Of a stretch of DNA of 64,000 bases, positions 48,501-58,314 are shown piece after piece. The DNA is from Styela clava (lineage: Eukaryota; Chordata; Ascidiacea; Stolidobranchia; Styelidae): contig NC_135262.1 in assembly GCF_964204865.1 (NCBI RefSeq), positions 4,092,001 through 4,156,000 of the forward strand, read 5' to 3'. How positions within the stretch are numbered: the first letter of the stretch is position 1; every line of letters begins with the position of its first letter. The notes beneath the pieces were generated by a model. It saw nothing but the letters and a program-made list of their open reading frames with translations, made no database searches and was not told where the DNA came from. Made by a program: the position numbers and the translations under genes.

Positions 48501-50056
48501 GCTTCCACCCCTTAACACGATTTGATGTAAAGCAGGAAAACAAATTTAGTTACCTCCATTGGTACACACTCTTCCGGAGCGCCGTCAATCCTATACGTTG
48601 CTTATATTTTTAATATGGAAAAGATCTAGCAAAGAATATTGTTAAAATGAAGGCACTTTCGTTTACAAAAGCTAGAAAAAAAATATATATATATAAAAAA
48701 CATTTGTTCCCTCATAAGTTATATATCGTCACGCTAATAACCGAATTGCGTAAGTCATTTTTAGCAGTTTTGAGAAAAACGTAAAAAACTTTCTAATGAT
48801 ATTGTTATGCCATTGAGAGTAAATAATTTGTCATGATTCAATTTTTTGATCGTAGCCAGATTTAAGTTAATTTGTATGACGCAGTTAGGTGACGTCATAA
48901 TGGCGCACTGTGACTTAGGCAGAAATGTGTCTATGACTTGGGGACATACGCAATTTTGCAACTTTACTATATGCACCAGTCCTGAAAACTAAACATTCCA
49001 AAAGCGAATGTAATTCTCAGTATCTACAATGTCTAATCCTCAAAATAGCTAATCAGTTTCAATTACATTATTTTTTATGTTTTAAAATATATATTTCATC
49101 AATATAACACGTTTTGCACACCCACCGAAATAAGACTAATATTAAATATAAAGAATAAAACAGCAATGCACCCAATATAAAAGCCAACCAAGGTGAATTG
49201 GACTCGCACAGTGAATATCACAAGTGCACGCCTTCATATACTGTAGTATAAATTCAAATTAATACGCGCTAAGCTAGAATCCGGGTTGCATAAACTCGAA
49301 AATACTTCGCCGAGGTTATTTTGCCTTTGTGACGTCACAATAGTCATGTGGTAACAATGATAATTCATTATGACGAAACAATTGCACAAATGTGCACGTC
49401 ATACTAAATCTTCATTTTTAGGGGTTTTGGAATTCTTAACCAAAATCTGAGTTAACAGCCAGGTGCGCAGCATTACACGAATACCTATTTTATGAAAAAA
49501 CTCAAAATCGCCAAAAATAATGACTTACGCAATTCGCTTATTAGCGTGACGATATATATACATCCTATTGGAAATCATCGACCCGTGGTTGCAGTAGAGT
49601 TGATAACTTGTCTACTGTCTTGAAACACGTCCTCCTGCCCCAGATATTTCATGTTGCATCACAGAGCTTCGCAACAAAAAAATATCAGCACATGCAATCC
49701 GTGGACCTTCTGTAGAATGCCGCAAGGTAATCACAGGTGCGGTGGCGAGCGTATTTTTAACGCTTAGCATGTTGCGCAACTAAGCCGGGCTAATATTCAA
49801 TATATATACCAATATATAGCCAATATATATAACAATATTTTATCATGCACAGACGTTTTACCCGAATATATTCTAAACCTGTATTTTGTTTCAGACGGGC
49901 CGAGTAACACCGGAAGATTCTTTCGTTCAATGGATGGAAAATTTTCCATTGATTAATTCGGAAGGGTCAAGAAATCTCGTTTTTGTTGTGACGCGTAACA
50001 CTGATGGATTGGGATACGAATATTACTCGCCGGACTTCGGTCTATGTGAACTATAA
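39511..50056 (+). CDS. Type II membrane C-type-lectin-like protein, gene A
   Basis: Exons 39511-39565 (ATG; acceptor AG just upstream at 39493-39494), 40469-40519, 43905-43946, 44203-44289, 45022-45147, 47991-48202 and 49895-50056 (TAA), all GT-AG. They join to 244 residues; all introns are phase 1 except the last, phase 0. Residues 1-49 are a polar cytoplasmic tail with a KCC pair at 43-45. About 56-76 is one membrane span (ILATFAVFLVLVGLTLGLVF) after HKK. About 79-120 is a charged coiled-coil stalk. 121-244 is a C-type-lectin-like domain with ASRLCNQ (Cys149), IRNKQEY, CWTALIYDP, EDSFVQW and the terminal FGLCEL (Cys242). The inner cysteine pair and calcium-site motifs are not seen. A further intact phase 1-1 exon at 43074-43166 could be included (275 residues). 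Membrane and lectin-like exons align with gene B, including identical 87-bp membrane exons. Role unknown; cell-surface recognition is inference. Confidence 0.74.
39750..40030. mobile_element. hAT-like nonautonomous element, gene A intron 1
   Basis: Starts CAGGGATGGGCAAGG and ends GGGCCGTAGTTCGCCCATG, roughly inverted ends. The interior is related to 18,768-19,030. No clear target duplication. Confidence 0.65.
40603..40838. repeat. Foldback MITE (superfamily M), full-length
   Basis: About 236 bp: GGTACTCCCGAAGTATATGA at the left and TTCACATACTTCGAGAGCACC at the right, both flanking GATGGCGGA/TCCGCCATC segments. In gene A, between exons 2 and 3. Confidence 0.9.
41045..41262. repeat. MITE, superfamily M subtype b, in arm 2
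   Basis: GTATTCCCGCAGTGTGTGTA at the left and TGGTACACATATATACTTCT at the right. Mirror of the copy at 37,128-37,340. Confidence 0.85.
41956..42048 (+). pseudogene. Duplicated cytoplasmic exon with in-frame stop
   Basis: Reverse-complement copy of gene B exon 35199-35291, same 93-bp length and splice sites. The codon that reads GGA in gene B is TGA here (42,036-42,038). If spliced into gene A it would truncate the protein before the membrane span. Confidence 0.8.
43074..43166 (+). CDS. Intact duplicated cytoplasmic exon, possible optional exon of gene A
   Basis: 93 bp between TTTTTTAAAG and GGTAAAAC, phase 1 on both sides. It encodes NKNKEPGVKTFDKIGSRPSK and then IKLEKNEKVK. It is the mirror of gene B exon 34349-34441. 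It lies in gene A between exons 40469-40519 and 43905-43946 in the same orientation and frame, so it could be spliced in. Confidence 0.55.
43276..43512. repeat. Foldback MITE (superfamily M), full-length
   Basis: GGTACTCCCCTAGTATGTGA at the left, TCACATACTACGGGAGCACC at the right; inner GTTAGGGTTAAGCC and CTAACCCTAACC. Confidence 0.9.
43584..43797. repeat. MITE, superfamily M subtype b
   Basis: GGCGCTCCAGAAGTGTATGT at the left, TACACACAGTACGGGAGTACC at the right. It lies just upstream of gene A exon 43905-43946. Confidence 0.85.
45521..47310. mobile_element. CAAGAGAG-end foldback DNA element, copy with empty site
   Basis: Starts AACAAGAGAGCAATGCTCAA followed by ATATATGGACACG. Ends with the complement: CGTGTCCATATATTTGAG, then TATAGCTCTCTTG. 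An internal inverted pair (about 46,740-46,938 and 47,083-47,225) makes the 3' part a hairpin. The 45,521-46,938 part is nearly identical to 52,576-56,162 minus an insertion. An older hAT remnant flanks it (GGTTCTCTAACTTTTT at 45,436; TTTTAGAACCACTG ending near 47,393). In the gene A intron between stalk and lectin-like exons. Confidence 0.82.
47570..47640 (+). mobile_element. SINE tail fragment
   Basis: GTGGTTTTCCATATGGTTGA, GCCGTCTTATCGGCG and CCCGGGATAAATATGTA match the 3' end of the SINE at 31.2 kb. Confidence 0.65.
48357..48585. repeat. MITE, superfamily M subtype b, gene A last intron
   Basis: GGTACTCCCGTAGTGTGTGT at the left and TTGGTACACACTCTTCCGGAG at the right; the interior has GTTCTATTACGAGTTCAGGG. 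Confidence 0.85.
48727..49556. mobile_element. DNA transposon, about 830 bp with inverted ends, copy 2
   Basis: Inverted relative to copy 1 (30,282-31,110). Starts ATCGTCACGCTAATAACCGA, ends GCTTATTAGCGTGACGATAT. Interior landmarks such as TGACGTCATAATGGCGCACT match the reverse complement of copy 1. It lies in gene A's last intron. Confidence 0.87.
49728..49790 (-). mobile_element. SINE head fragment
   Basis: GTAATCACAGGTGCGGTGGC, then GAGCGTATTTTTAACGCTTAG, matching the complement of the tRNA-like head. It is about 100 bp before gene A's last exon. Confidence 0.6.
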
Positions 50057-50314
50057 AACCCTCTGTTTAGTAATTTCAAATGGAGCTTTAATTTTACAAC
50101 GATGCAACTCTGTGTTTTGATACTATTAGATGTGGCGAACGCAGAACTTCGTAAACAATTTTTTTTATTAGAATGTTTCTCAAGACATAATGATCCTTGC
50201 GAATACCTACCTCTTGAACCTGTAGTCTGCCGAAGATTTTTTTGATCAAATACAACCGGAAACATAAATGTCTACTATACCATGTGTTGGCAGACCTCCT
50301 TTGTCAGTATAGGG

Positions 50315-51105
50315 CAGTGTTTTTCAAACTGTGTGCCGCGGCACACTAGTGTGCCGTGAGAGATTCTCAAGTGTGCCGCAGAGCTTTTTGGAATTATAGA
50401 AAATAAGCTGTTTGTATTACACATAACATGCATGCAACTTATGAGATTTGAATATCCATAATTAATTAGACTGATATTGTTATTGCACTTGCCTTGTCGT
50501 TGTAGTAAGGAGTATTGTTTCAGTATACTTGCATTGTGATGTCATAATGTTTTGTAAAAATGAGATCCACCTTCCACTATGTTCACTTGCGCGTTGAGTT
50601 AGGCCAGTGGTCGGCAAAATTTGTGTACCTGTGGGACGAATATACACATTTCTCCCGCTTACGAACAATCGCCACAATTAATATATTATCCAACAATATA
50701 TTGTTTTTATTTACTTATTCTCAATATGAAAGATGATGTGGTTATGACAACTTGGTACGTTGTGGTACGTCGTTCAAATGACGATCTGTCAAGCGAGTAC
50801 GAAGTTTGCCGACCCCTGAGTTGAGCTAACAGGAAAGCAAGTTTGGTCGAGTTTTGGCTATCTGCTTACAAATTCTATTCAATCGTCGGTGCAAAAGCCA
50901 TCAAAATATTCTATCCATTTGCATCTACATGGCTCTATTAACCCGTATTTTCTGCTTTGGCTGTTATCAGAAGCAAAAAAGGGAGCGACGGACCATCGTT
51001 TCTCAAAACAGGCACATCGCATTAACATTTGTAGAATAATTTGCCCAAGTCTAGCTCAAATTTTTCACAAGTGTGCCGCGAGAAAAAAAAGTTTGAGAAC
51101 CACTG
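50315..51105. mobile_element. hAT-like element with perfect 8-bp target duplication
   Basis: 5' end CAGTGTTTTTCAAACTG, 3' end AGTTTGAGAACCACTG. It is flanked by GTATAGGG on both sides (50,307-50,314 and 51,106-51,113). Subterminal GTGCCGCGGCACAC and GTGTGCCGCGAG are also inverted. No transposase. It hosts a second nested element. Confidence 0.92.
50605..50818. mobile_element. Nested hAT-like MITE
   Basis: 5' CAGTGGTCGGCAAA and 3' TTTGCCGACCCCTG are inverted ends; length 214 bp. Flanking octamers AGTTAGGC and AGTTGAGC match at 6 of 8 positions. It is inserted inside the element 50,315-51,105. Confidence 0.82.
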
Positions 51106-51572
51106 GTATAGGGCATAGGCTATTTATACATAAAGGGAAATCAGCGGATACAGTGATTCATGCCATGAGACTGAAATGTGATATTTACGACGTCATTATC
51201 AATGCCTCATTTATGTCACTCGATGTTACTGTTGAGCCCTCTCTCTCTCTCTTACTGTACTGCATGCTGCTTTGTGCTATGATTTATGATTTTATGTTAT
51301 TTCCTTAATATACTCAAGCATCCGTGACAGTTGTGCGTTTACCCACAAAAAAATAGTGACCTTGTTAGAGTACGTTCAACTAACAGTTATTTATCCTTCG
51401 TCCCGGTTTTTTACACGTGGACTGAATGGTTTTAAGCCTTAAACTGTCAGATTTGATCAAATTGAATTGGGAAAGTTTCATAATTTGGATTGGGAAAATA
51501 TATCATAAGATTATCTGTATTAAAAAAAGAATTTTGCGGCGATTGGAAACATTTACGTCCTAAGTATTTAAC

Positions 51573-51933
51573 CAGGGGTCTGCAACCTTTAATACAGCAG
51601 GGCCAGATACAAGTGAAACCGCAGGCCGCACCTTTTTAACATAGACTTTCTAGTAGTTGCATGCACAAAAATTTTGGTTATTGATCTTATGACATGCGTT
51701 GTTTAATTCGCACAAACTAGCTTCGGGTATTGTAACGTCATATGCATAAATTGGACTCAAGTATTGGCTTTGCAACGCGAAGAGATTGGGATTACTCGAA
51801 CGTTCCAGATAAAACTGAAGTAAAAACTCGTTTCGTGGACGCACACCATTCAAAATTGGCATTTCTCCGCGGGCCGCACAAGTTTACCTTGCGGGCCGCA
51901 TATGGCCCGCGCGCCGCAGATTGCACACCCATG
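51573..51933. mobile_element. hAT-like MITE
   Basis: 5' CAGGGGTCTGCAACCT and 3' AGATTGCACACCCATG are near-complementary, with GGGCCGCA-rich subterminal repeats. Target duplication is not clear. Confidence 0.75.
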
Positions 51934-52447
51934 GTATAAACTGTTCATTTACTAGAAAAAAATATGATGAAAATTGTACAAGTTTGTTTTCTGTTTGATG
52001 GATGTTTGAGTTTCCGAAGATGGTATTGATATTTACCAGCAGTAAGAAATCTCGGCCGCTCGCTGCGAATAAAACAAGAAAATTTGTTTGTTGTAATTGT
52101 AAATGCTACCTTGTGCAAATCTTGCTCTAAATTCTAGAACAGTTGTTCTCAACCTTTTTTCCTTCGGTGGCCCATTTTCGTTGCACAAAAATTCTGTGGC
52201 CCATTAACTTTTTCATGGTAAGGGAAAAAAACTATGTCAACAGAAATAGACACTTTCACTTTAATATTTAGAATGAAAATTTGAATTTTAGGTCGATGTT
52301 TGTTTTGATTCAGCATTGGTATTCAAGTTATGATTCTGTAGACATTTCAAAGAAAAACAATACTGTTAGCGGTCCGATACTTGGTTCAGATTGGTTTTGG
52401 GAAAGAAAAACGTAAAATCCGATAAAGGTATATGGAACCTGTGACTA

Positions 52448-52527
52448 CTTAATTAGAACCAATCCAAACGCAACCAGGATTAGAAAAACCGCGACGGGCG
52501 CGAGTATGGGCTTCATATGAGCATTGG
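52448..52527 (-). pseudogene. Third membrane-span exon of the A/B lectin-like family, apparently broken
   Basis: After an acceptor (TTTTCAACAG) the minus strand reads NAHMKPILAPVAVFLILVAF and then GLVLIK, followed at once by TAG (52,445-52,447). It aligns with gene A's TAHKKPILATFAVFLVLVGL. The exon is shorter than the 87 bp of genes A and B, and the phase-1 donor is lost. The only nearby GT donor (AA/GTAGTC) would be phase 2. No companion stalk or lectin-like exon was found nearby, so it looks like a relic. Confidence 0.65.
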
Positions 52528-52575
52528 CTGTTGAAAATAAGTTATAATTGAAGAAAAACAAACTATTTCACTTTA

Positions 52576-55500
52576 AACAAGAGAGCAATGCTCAAATATA
52601 TGGACACGCAGAACAATTCCCCAAAAATCATATGCGGTGACCAACGACTAACATACCGGCGGTGACTTACCAGTACCTGTATCGGGGTACCGTTACGGTA
52701 CAGGGACTGTCATAGATATTTTAGGTCCTGTGACAATTGAAACATCAGTTGAAATATCTCGTGATATGAGTCAATTATGTACCGTATTATCGGATCAGGT
52801 ACCGAACCACAGTCAAACATTTCACATAAAAACGTTACTAAATAACATGCGTCAACTTAACACCAGCCGAATCGGGGTACAATTTTTGGTACAGTGACTC
52901 TCATAGCCGTTTAGGGCTGATGGACAATTCGACTACACGGACAACTCACCAGGCCTAGGGTGGTGTAGCCAGTCTGCGGACAATTTCATTCAAACCGCTA
53001 TAAAACAAAAACCAATATATCTAACCCGTTAATTTTTTCACCGTGGGTGCATTGGCGGCATTTATTCTACACGCTAAACCTCGTATTAACTTTCTACGAC
53101 AAAGGGTTAAAGCTATACAAATCCCCAAAGTACGGCACTCGAAAGACGTATTTGCGACCGAACGACCAGTGTGCGACCACGGATTTCAAGCCTTGATCAT
53201 CGTTTCTGCTGCGTCGAGACTATCGCATACGCAGCCATACAGCAATCAAACAGACAAAACACGGTGGTCGCAAATTGGTTGACAATTGTTGGTCTTGTGA
53301 CAGCGTGAAAACATTGGGCTTCTAATTGTATTTCTGACCGTCATATATTTCAAGAACACGGTTATTTCGAACAAAACTCGTTAAATTATAAACAAAGCAC
53401 CACATCACAGCAATCAAACAGACGAAAACACGGTGGCCGCAAATTGGTTGACAAAGATATTATCGACGTATCGGAAATGCATAGGCTTGCACGTAATTGA
53501 CAAAAATCAATTCCGTAATTACGACAAAATTAATTACGTAATGACCCCGTAATTGCGATATTTTTCCACGCATTTAAACCTATCATAACAACCAATTGAA
53601 TCCACTTCTTTTCCGAATGGGACATTGAAGTTGGGTTTTCATATTCTTGGCAGTACTACACGCCAGCGGTAGATGTTAAATACAAATATCAAGGAGTGAA
53701 TTCAAATTAATTTTATTCTGATTTTTATCTTTTGTGTTAGCTTTGGTTTTCCTTTATCACCTTCGCAAATTAACCGTCCCATTTTTATGTGATCAATTTT
53801 ATTTCATCATTACCGACACTGGTATACGGATATTTATGGAAACGATAGTTTTTTAAAACCACCTTAGTACTGAATAAAAATTACGGGTTTCTAATTTATT
53901 AACCAACGACGAGCGTATTCTCTCGTTTGATTATACTTGCGATTTCCTCGCGACGAAGCTTGTTTTTGCAGCGTCTTCTGCATTATCCGACATAACTGCC
54001 TTGTTAGCATTTTATATTAAATCATTGATGTCGACTTATTGACGATATTCCGATTACCATGCTTCATTTTACATTTAATCATTTCGCGGACTGAATGTTT
54101 ATAACATTATTTGCGATAAATTTAGATCAAATATTATTTATTTGAGTATAATTTAAATATCGAACTTATATGATATGCCTTCTCCAAAAATACAAAGTTA
54201 TATCGCAAAACAATGCATTTTGTGACATTTATTTTACACTCACGACATTTATTTGCTAACTCAAGTCGGCGATCCTATCGGCCAAGATTGACACAAGTTT
54301 GGTCGAGTGCCGGTGGTATTCAAGTCGACGATAAATCAAAATAAGTTTGTTATTTGGTAAGACAGTTAATCATATATGGCCGAAATATTGAGAGGAATTG
54401 TGAAAAACATCATGAGCAAGGCCAAGTCCGGACTGATATATAACGATAAAACCGTTAACAGAACATCAAGATTTTGTAATAGAAAATGGATCTCGCACAG
54501 AATAAACACACTGGCTCATATTTGATTATATATGATAGCAGTTAAATTTTTAGCGGTCAGCGAGGAATCCGTCGTTTTGCTGTTTTTCTGCCGCCTCAAT
54601 CGCTTTACCGATGCCGAGAAGACGAAGTTGCGTTGGTTCATTACGCAATCTCTCTTTTGTCGTCATATTGCTATTTGATTAGCGCGACATTAATTATCAC
54701 GGCGAGGTATTGGCGCGAGTGATCAATCGCTCTTTTCGCTTATTTGGTTCCAATTCGTCGCGAAAGCTCTTCGTTAAATTTCACAAGATCGTCGTGTTGA
54801 AAGGTTATGGATATTTTCCTGTTTATACCGCAAGTCTGAAATAAAACAGTATGATATTCCATGTTCATATATCAAGTGTTGATATTAACAATAAAGAATG
54901 GTTAAGCATTGCTAATCCACACTTGGTGGGGTATTCCCACTATTTAAACGCGTGACTATAAAATAGAATTAAATAGAAACGGAACATATATACCATAAGT
55001 AACAGAAAACTGGAACAAGTAAATAATAAATAAAAGTAAAATGGATACAAATGTTTGATAGACCATGTTTGAAAGATTGATCTCATGCGTTCATTAGTCA
55101 TTTCACCCGAAGAAGTTGAAACCGGGCGTGTTAGCGTCCATCGGTCTTAACACAATTCTTCCCCCTATCTACGGTTATTATGTACATTGGCCATGACCAT
55201 GCTGGATAAGATGGGAGAGAAGTTGAAATCAGGTGTGTTGGCGTCAATCGGTCTCAACGCAATTCTATCCCTTTTCTACGGTTAAGTTACGGGAGAAGTT
55301 AAAACCAGGTGTGTTGGCGTCAAACGGCCCTACTCAGTCCTTCCCCCTTAACTACGTTAATAATTTACATTGGCCATGCCGTTGATAATAGGTCAGTAAA
55401 TGGCAAAGCGTCATGCCTTCCTTCGCCTACGTAACAAGAGAGAGAAAAGGGAGAAAAACGGCTGCGAATACCGGAACTCTAACTTCTTCTACTTGTTGAG

Positions 55501-56162
55501 CTTTCATTTTTCGCAATCGACGAAATTGACTGCTTTGAAGAAAGCTCGTTTCAATGCAAAATTACGACTTTACGTAATTCGTAACTTCCCTTCCGTAACT
55601 CCAAATAATTACGTAATTCCGTAAATCAGTAAATTACGTGCAAGCCTAAAATGCACACCCCCTATTCCCCCTCCTTCCAATGTAGAAACGCGAAACTTTC
55701 AAATATGGTTAAAAGAAACACAACTCTACCCACCTGTCAAGTTTCATCTTTTTATTTCTCATATTTGTATGGATTTTCAAGCTTTTGACAGCTACGAATT
55801 AGTTCAGTGTCACCGCGCTGTGTTACGGTACCAGAACTTCTCTATCTTTAGAAGGTCCTGTCTTGTGACAGCGTGAATTGAAATTGCAAGATGGTCCGTT
55901 GGACACAAAATGGCGTCCGATATCCCAGAACGTTTAGTGACGTCATAGCAAACAAAAACAAATCTTACAGAGCTAACAGAAATATTTGAAATAAATAAAA
56001 GTAATAGCCTTCTGGAGAAAAATTTCATCTTCAACCACTGAAAATTTCAAAGCAATTAGTCCAGTAATCAAAGAGAAAAGCGACTTTTTAAAAACGTGTC
56101 AAAGAACAAGAACAACAACAACAACATAATATTGAAACGATCGTTATGTCCACTACGTGTCC
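52576..56162. mobile_element. CAAGAGAG-end element, second copy interrupted by an insertion
   Basis: Nearly identical to 45,521-46,938 with a handful of substitutions (for example GACTCTCAT for GACTGTCAT). It is split at the AAATGCA corresponding to 46,421-46,427. Ends GTTATGTCCACTACGTGTCC. A 79-residue frame is shared by both copies but is part of the transposon and has no recognised domain. Confidence 0.88.
53482..55648. mobile_element. 2.17-kb inverted-end transposon insertion with 7-bp target duplication
   Basis: Ends TAGGCTTGCACGTAATT and AATTACGTGCAAGCCTA are perfect 17-bp inverted repeats (19 of 20 over 20 bp). AAATGCA stands on both sides (53,475-53,481; 55,649-55,655), while the uninterrupted copy at 46,421-46,427 has it once. 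If one mismatch is allowed the duplication is 8 bp, as in hAT. No transposase is visible; the longest frame (74 residues, near 55,400) has no recognised domain. About 55,100-55,380 holds three degenerate tandem units with GTGTTGGCGTCAA.CGG. Confidence 0.92.
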
Positions 56163-57315
56163 AAAAACATCCATCCAAATCCTTCCAAACATTTCCGTTT
56201 GATAGCCTATGCATACGGAAAATGTATTTATTACGAAAAGTTTCAACGCTTCGGGTTAAGGAAAACACTTGACCCCAAATCTGATTCCGGGTCGTATATC
56301 ATTTTGAATCCTAGATCAGAATTCAAAGAAAATGAAATGTTGATAATAAAAACAACAAGCCGCTTTTATAAGCTGTTAATAACACCTAGTAAACTTGATG
56401 CCCCTTGAGTTTCTGAAGAAATTTCAACTGATATTCATCACTTACTACGCGATAGGTTGTGCTCAACATGTTTTCTGACCAAAAATAACGAGGATACGAA
56501 ACTTGAAAGTACGTAGTTCATGACATTTTGTTCTATCTATCTATCTTTACTTTGGTATACTATAAAGTTTATAAACTATTAAATTAATGAAACAGAAATA
56601 CCTTGGGGTCCTAATTTCTGCCTTTTCTGTATTTACTTGATCTCTAATTGGTACCAACAGCGTAGCATATGGGTAATCCTGCTGGTAATTTTACTGACCT
56701 TCGGCGGTCTTTCATAGTGACCAACACAAAACGGACATTGTAACCTGTAACGTCATTTTTCTCATATCAGCGATGCATTAGCGCCCCCGAGCGGCAGAAT
56801 GAAACACGAATAACGACGAAAGCGCCGTTCCTTCTTGACTTCCTTATTTGTATCTTGATACGTTTGTTGTTCTAGAATGCTTCTAGCTATTTTTTCTATA
56901 ACCTGGGCACCGCTATTAAATGAATCACTTAGAAATCAATTTGGCTTAAAAACATGTTCCAGTCTATTTTCACAGTTGGGAGTTGGTCTGTGTTGAAATT
57001 ATCGACTGTAACTACAATCTGACAGTCAGTGCTGCAGTGAGCCAGCCCTAGAGTTCTCAATCGGTTAGACTTCGCACAGTTTTAGCCATCTTCACAACAC
57101 AGCATATATCTGTTCATTTCAAGTATTCAAACAAACTGTCTATCTAATTGCCAGCAATTATTCATCAGTTACTGAAGCAGTTTTTCTGTTATTCCTGTAT
57201 TCACCGGCGTTTAAAATTGTAAACATTACATCGTTCACAGTATTAGAAATAATTTTTGTTACTCTTGCATGTCATCTCTGTATGTTGGAGCATCTTCAAC
57301 TCTTTTCTTAAAAAC
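56163..57315. other. Intergenic DNA 5' of PGAM5
   Basis: Contains a short CTAT microsatellite near 56,534 and one open frame continuing from the transposon to 56,408 with no recognised similarity. The PGAM5 promoter and 5' UTR are presumably in the last few hundred bases. No TATA box or other element could be assigned with confidence. Confidence 0.4.
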
Positions 57316-58131
57316 ATGTTCTCGAGTCGTCTTTACAAAACTACGGCATTTATTAGCGTAAGTTCATGCATTTTATATTCATATAAAGACGACATAAAAA
57401 AGAACTTTGGAAATACATGGCTGAATGCAGCTGTGACAGAACCTTACTCTGATTTTACAAAACCATATCAACCAGTTTGGGATGACAATTGGGATAAACG
57501 AGAATTAACCTTGAAAGAAAAGCAGGAAGGAGTGGCAAAACCAACTGCGACTCGTCACATTATACTTATTAGACATGGACAGTATAACTTGAATGGTGAA
57601 ACTGATGAAAAAAGATTTCTCACTCCACTAGGGCGCGAACAAGCTCACTTGACAGCGTTGAGGTTAAAGGAATTAAATTTGTGTGTGTCTACTATCTATG
57701 AATCTACTATGACCCGTGCTAAAGAAACATCTTCAATTATACAAAAAGTCCTTCCTGATATTGAGGTAAAGGCCTCTGATTTATTGAGAGAAGGTGCCCC
57801 GATACCCCCAGTTCCAAGTCACCCAACATGGGTGCCTGCGCCTAAGGAGTTCCATTCAGACGGCCCAAGAATTGAGGCTGCTTTTAGGAAATTTGTACAC
57901 AGAGCAAGCCCCAAACAAGAAAAAGACTCTGTTGAAGTATTTGTTTGTCATGCAAATGTGATTCGTTATTTTGTTTGTCGAGCTTTACAATATCCACCGG
58001 AGGGATGGCTTAGGTTAGGATTAAGGCATTGTAGTATAACTTGGCTCACAGTAAGGCCTAATGGAAAAGTTTCATTGCGTTGTCTTGGAGATTCTGGTCA
58101 TTTTCCTCCAGACAAACTCACTTTTAATTGA
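57316..58131 (+). CDS. PGAM5: PGAM5, mitochondrial serine/threonine phosphatase, single exon
   Basis: Histidine-phosphatase (phosphoglycerate-mutase fold) enzyme of the mitochondrial membrane that dephosphorylates Ser/Thr/His on protein partners. 271 residues against about 289 in human. N-terminus [20 protein letters not shown] gives a hydrophobic anchor (about 11-22). Residues 55-60 WDDNWD match the WDxNWD multimerisation motif. The catalytic core follows: LIRHGQY (His87), TMTRAKET (Arg134), LLREGAP (Glu159), CHANVIR (His212), then PPEGWLRL and PPDKLT at the C-terminus. The ATG at 57,316 has A at -3; the frame extends 20 codons upstream to a TTG but without ATG, so this start is chosen. There are no introns, unlike vertebrate PGAM5. 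It converges with RFWD3. A SINE-free 3' UTR has AATAAA at 58,309-58,314. Confidence 0.95.
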   Translation: MFSSRLYKTTAFISVSSCILYSYKDDIKKNFGNTWLNAAVTEPYSDFTKPYQPVWDDNWDKRELTLKEKQEGVAKPTATRHIILIRHGQYNLNGETDEKRFLTPLGREQAHLTALRLKELNLCVSTIYESTMTRAKETSSIIQKVLPDIEVKASDLLREGAPIPPVPSHPTWVPAPKEFHSDGPRIEAAFRKFVHRASPKQEKDSVEVFVCHANVIRYFVCRALQYPPEGWLRLGLRHCSITWLTVRPNGKVSLRCLGDSGHFPPDKLTFN

Positions 58132-58308
58132 TACGTGTTCTGGCTTCTATGATACAATGATCATAACTGAATACACAAGCTTTATATTATTTAGAAGCTG
58201 TGTTTGCTCTTGAATTTTAGATTAATTGAATCAATCTATCCTAATTTGTATCATGTTCAACTAAGATTGCAAAAAAAATCTTGTACTCAATACTTGTTTC
58301 ATCATTTC

Positions 58309-58314
58309 AATAAA
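58309..58314 (+). promoter_or_regulatory. PGAM5: Candidate PGAM5 poly(A) signal
   Basis: AATAAA about 180 bp after the stop codon. A second AATAAA occurs about 22 bp further on. Which is used cannot be told from sequence. Confidence 0.5.

Noticed and set aside
57256-57315. N-terminal 20-codon extension of PGAM5 starting at TTG
   Set aside because: No ATG in that stretch; the ATG at 57,316 has a better context and gives the expected N-terminal anchor.
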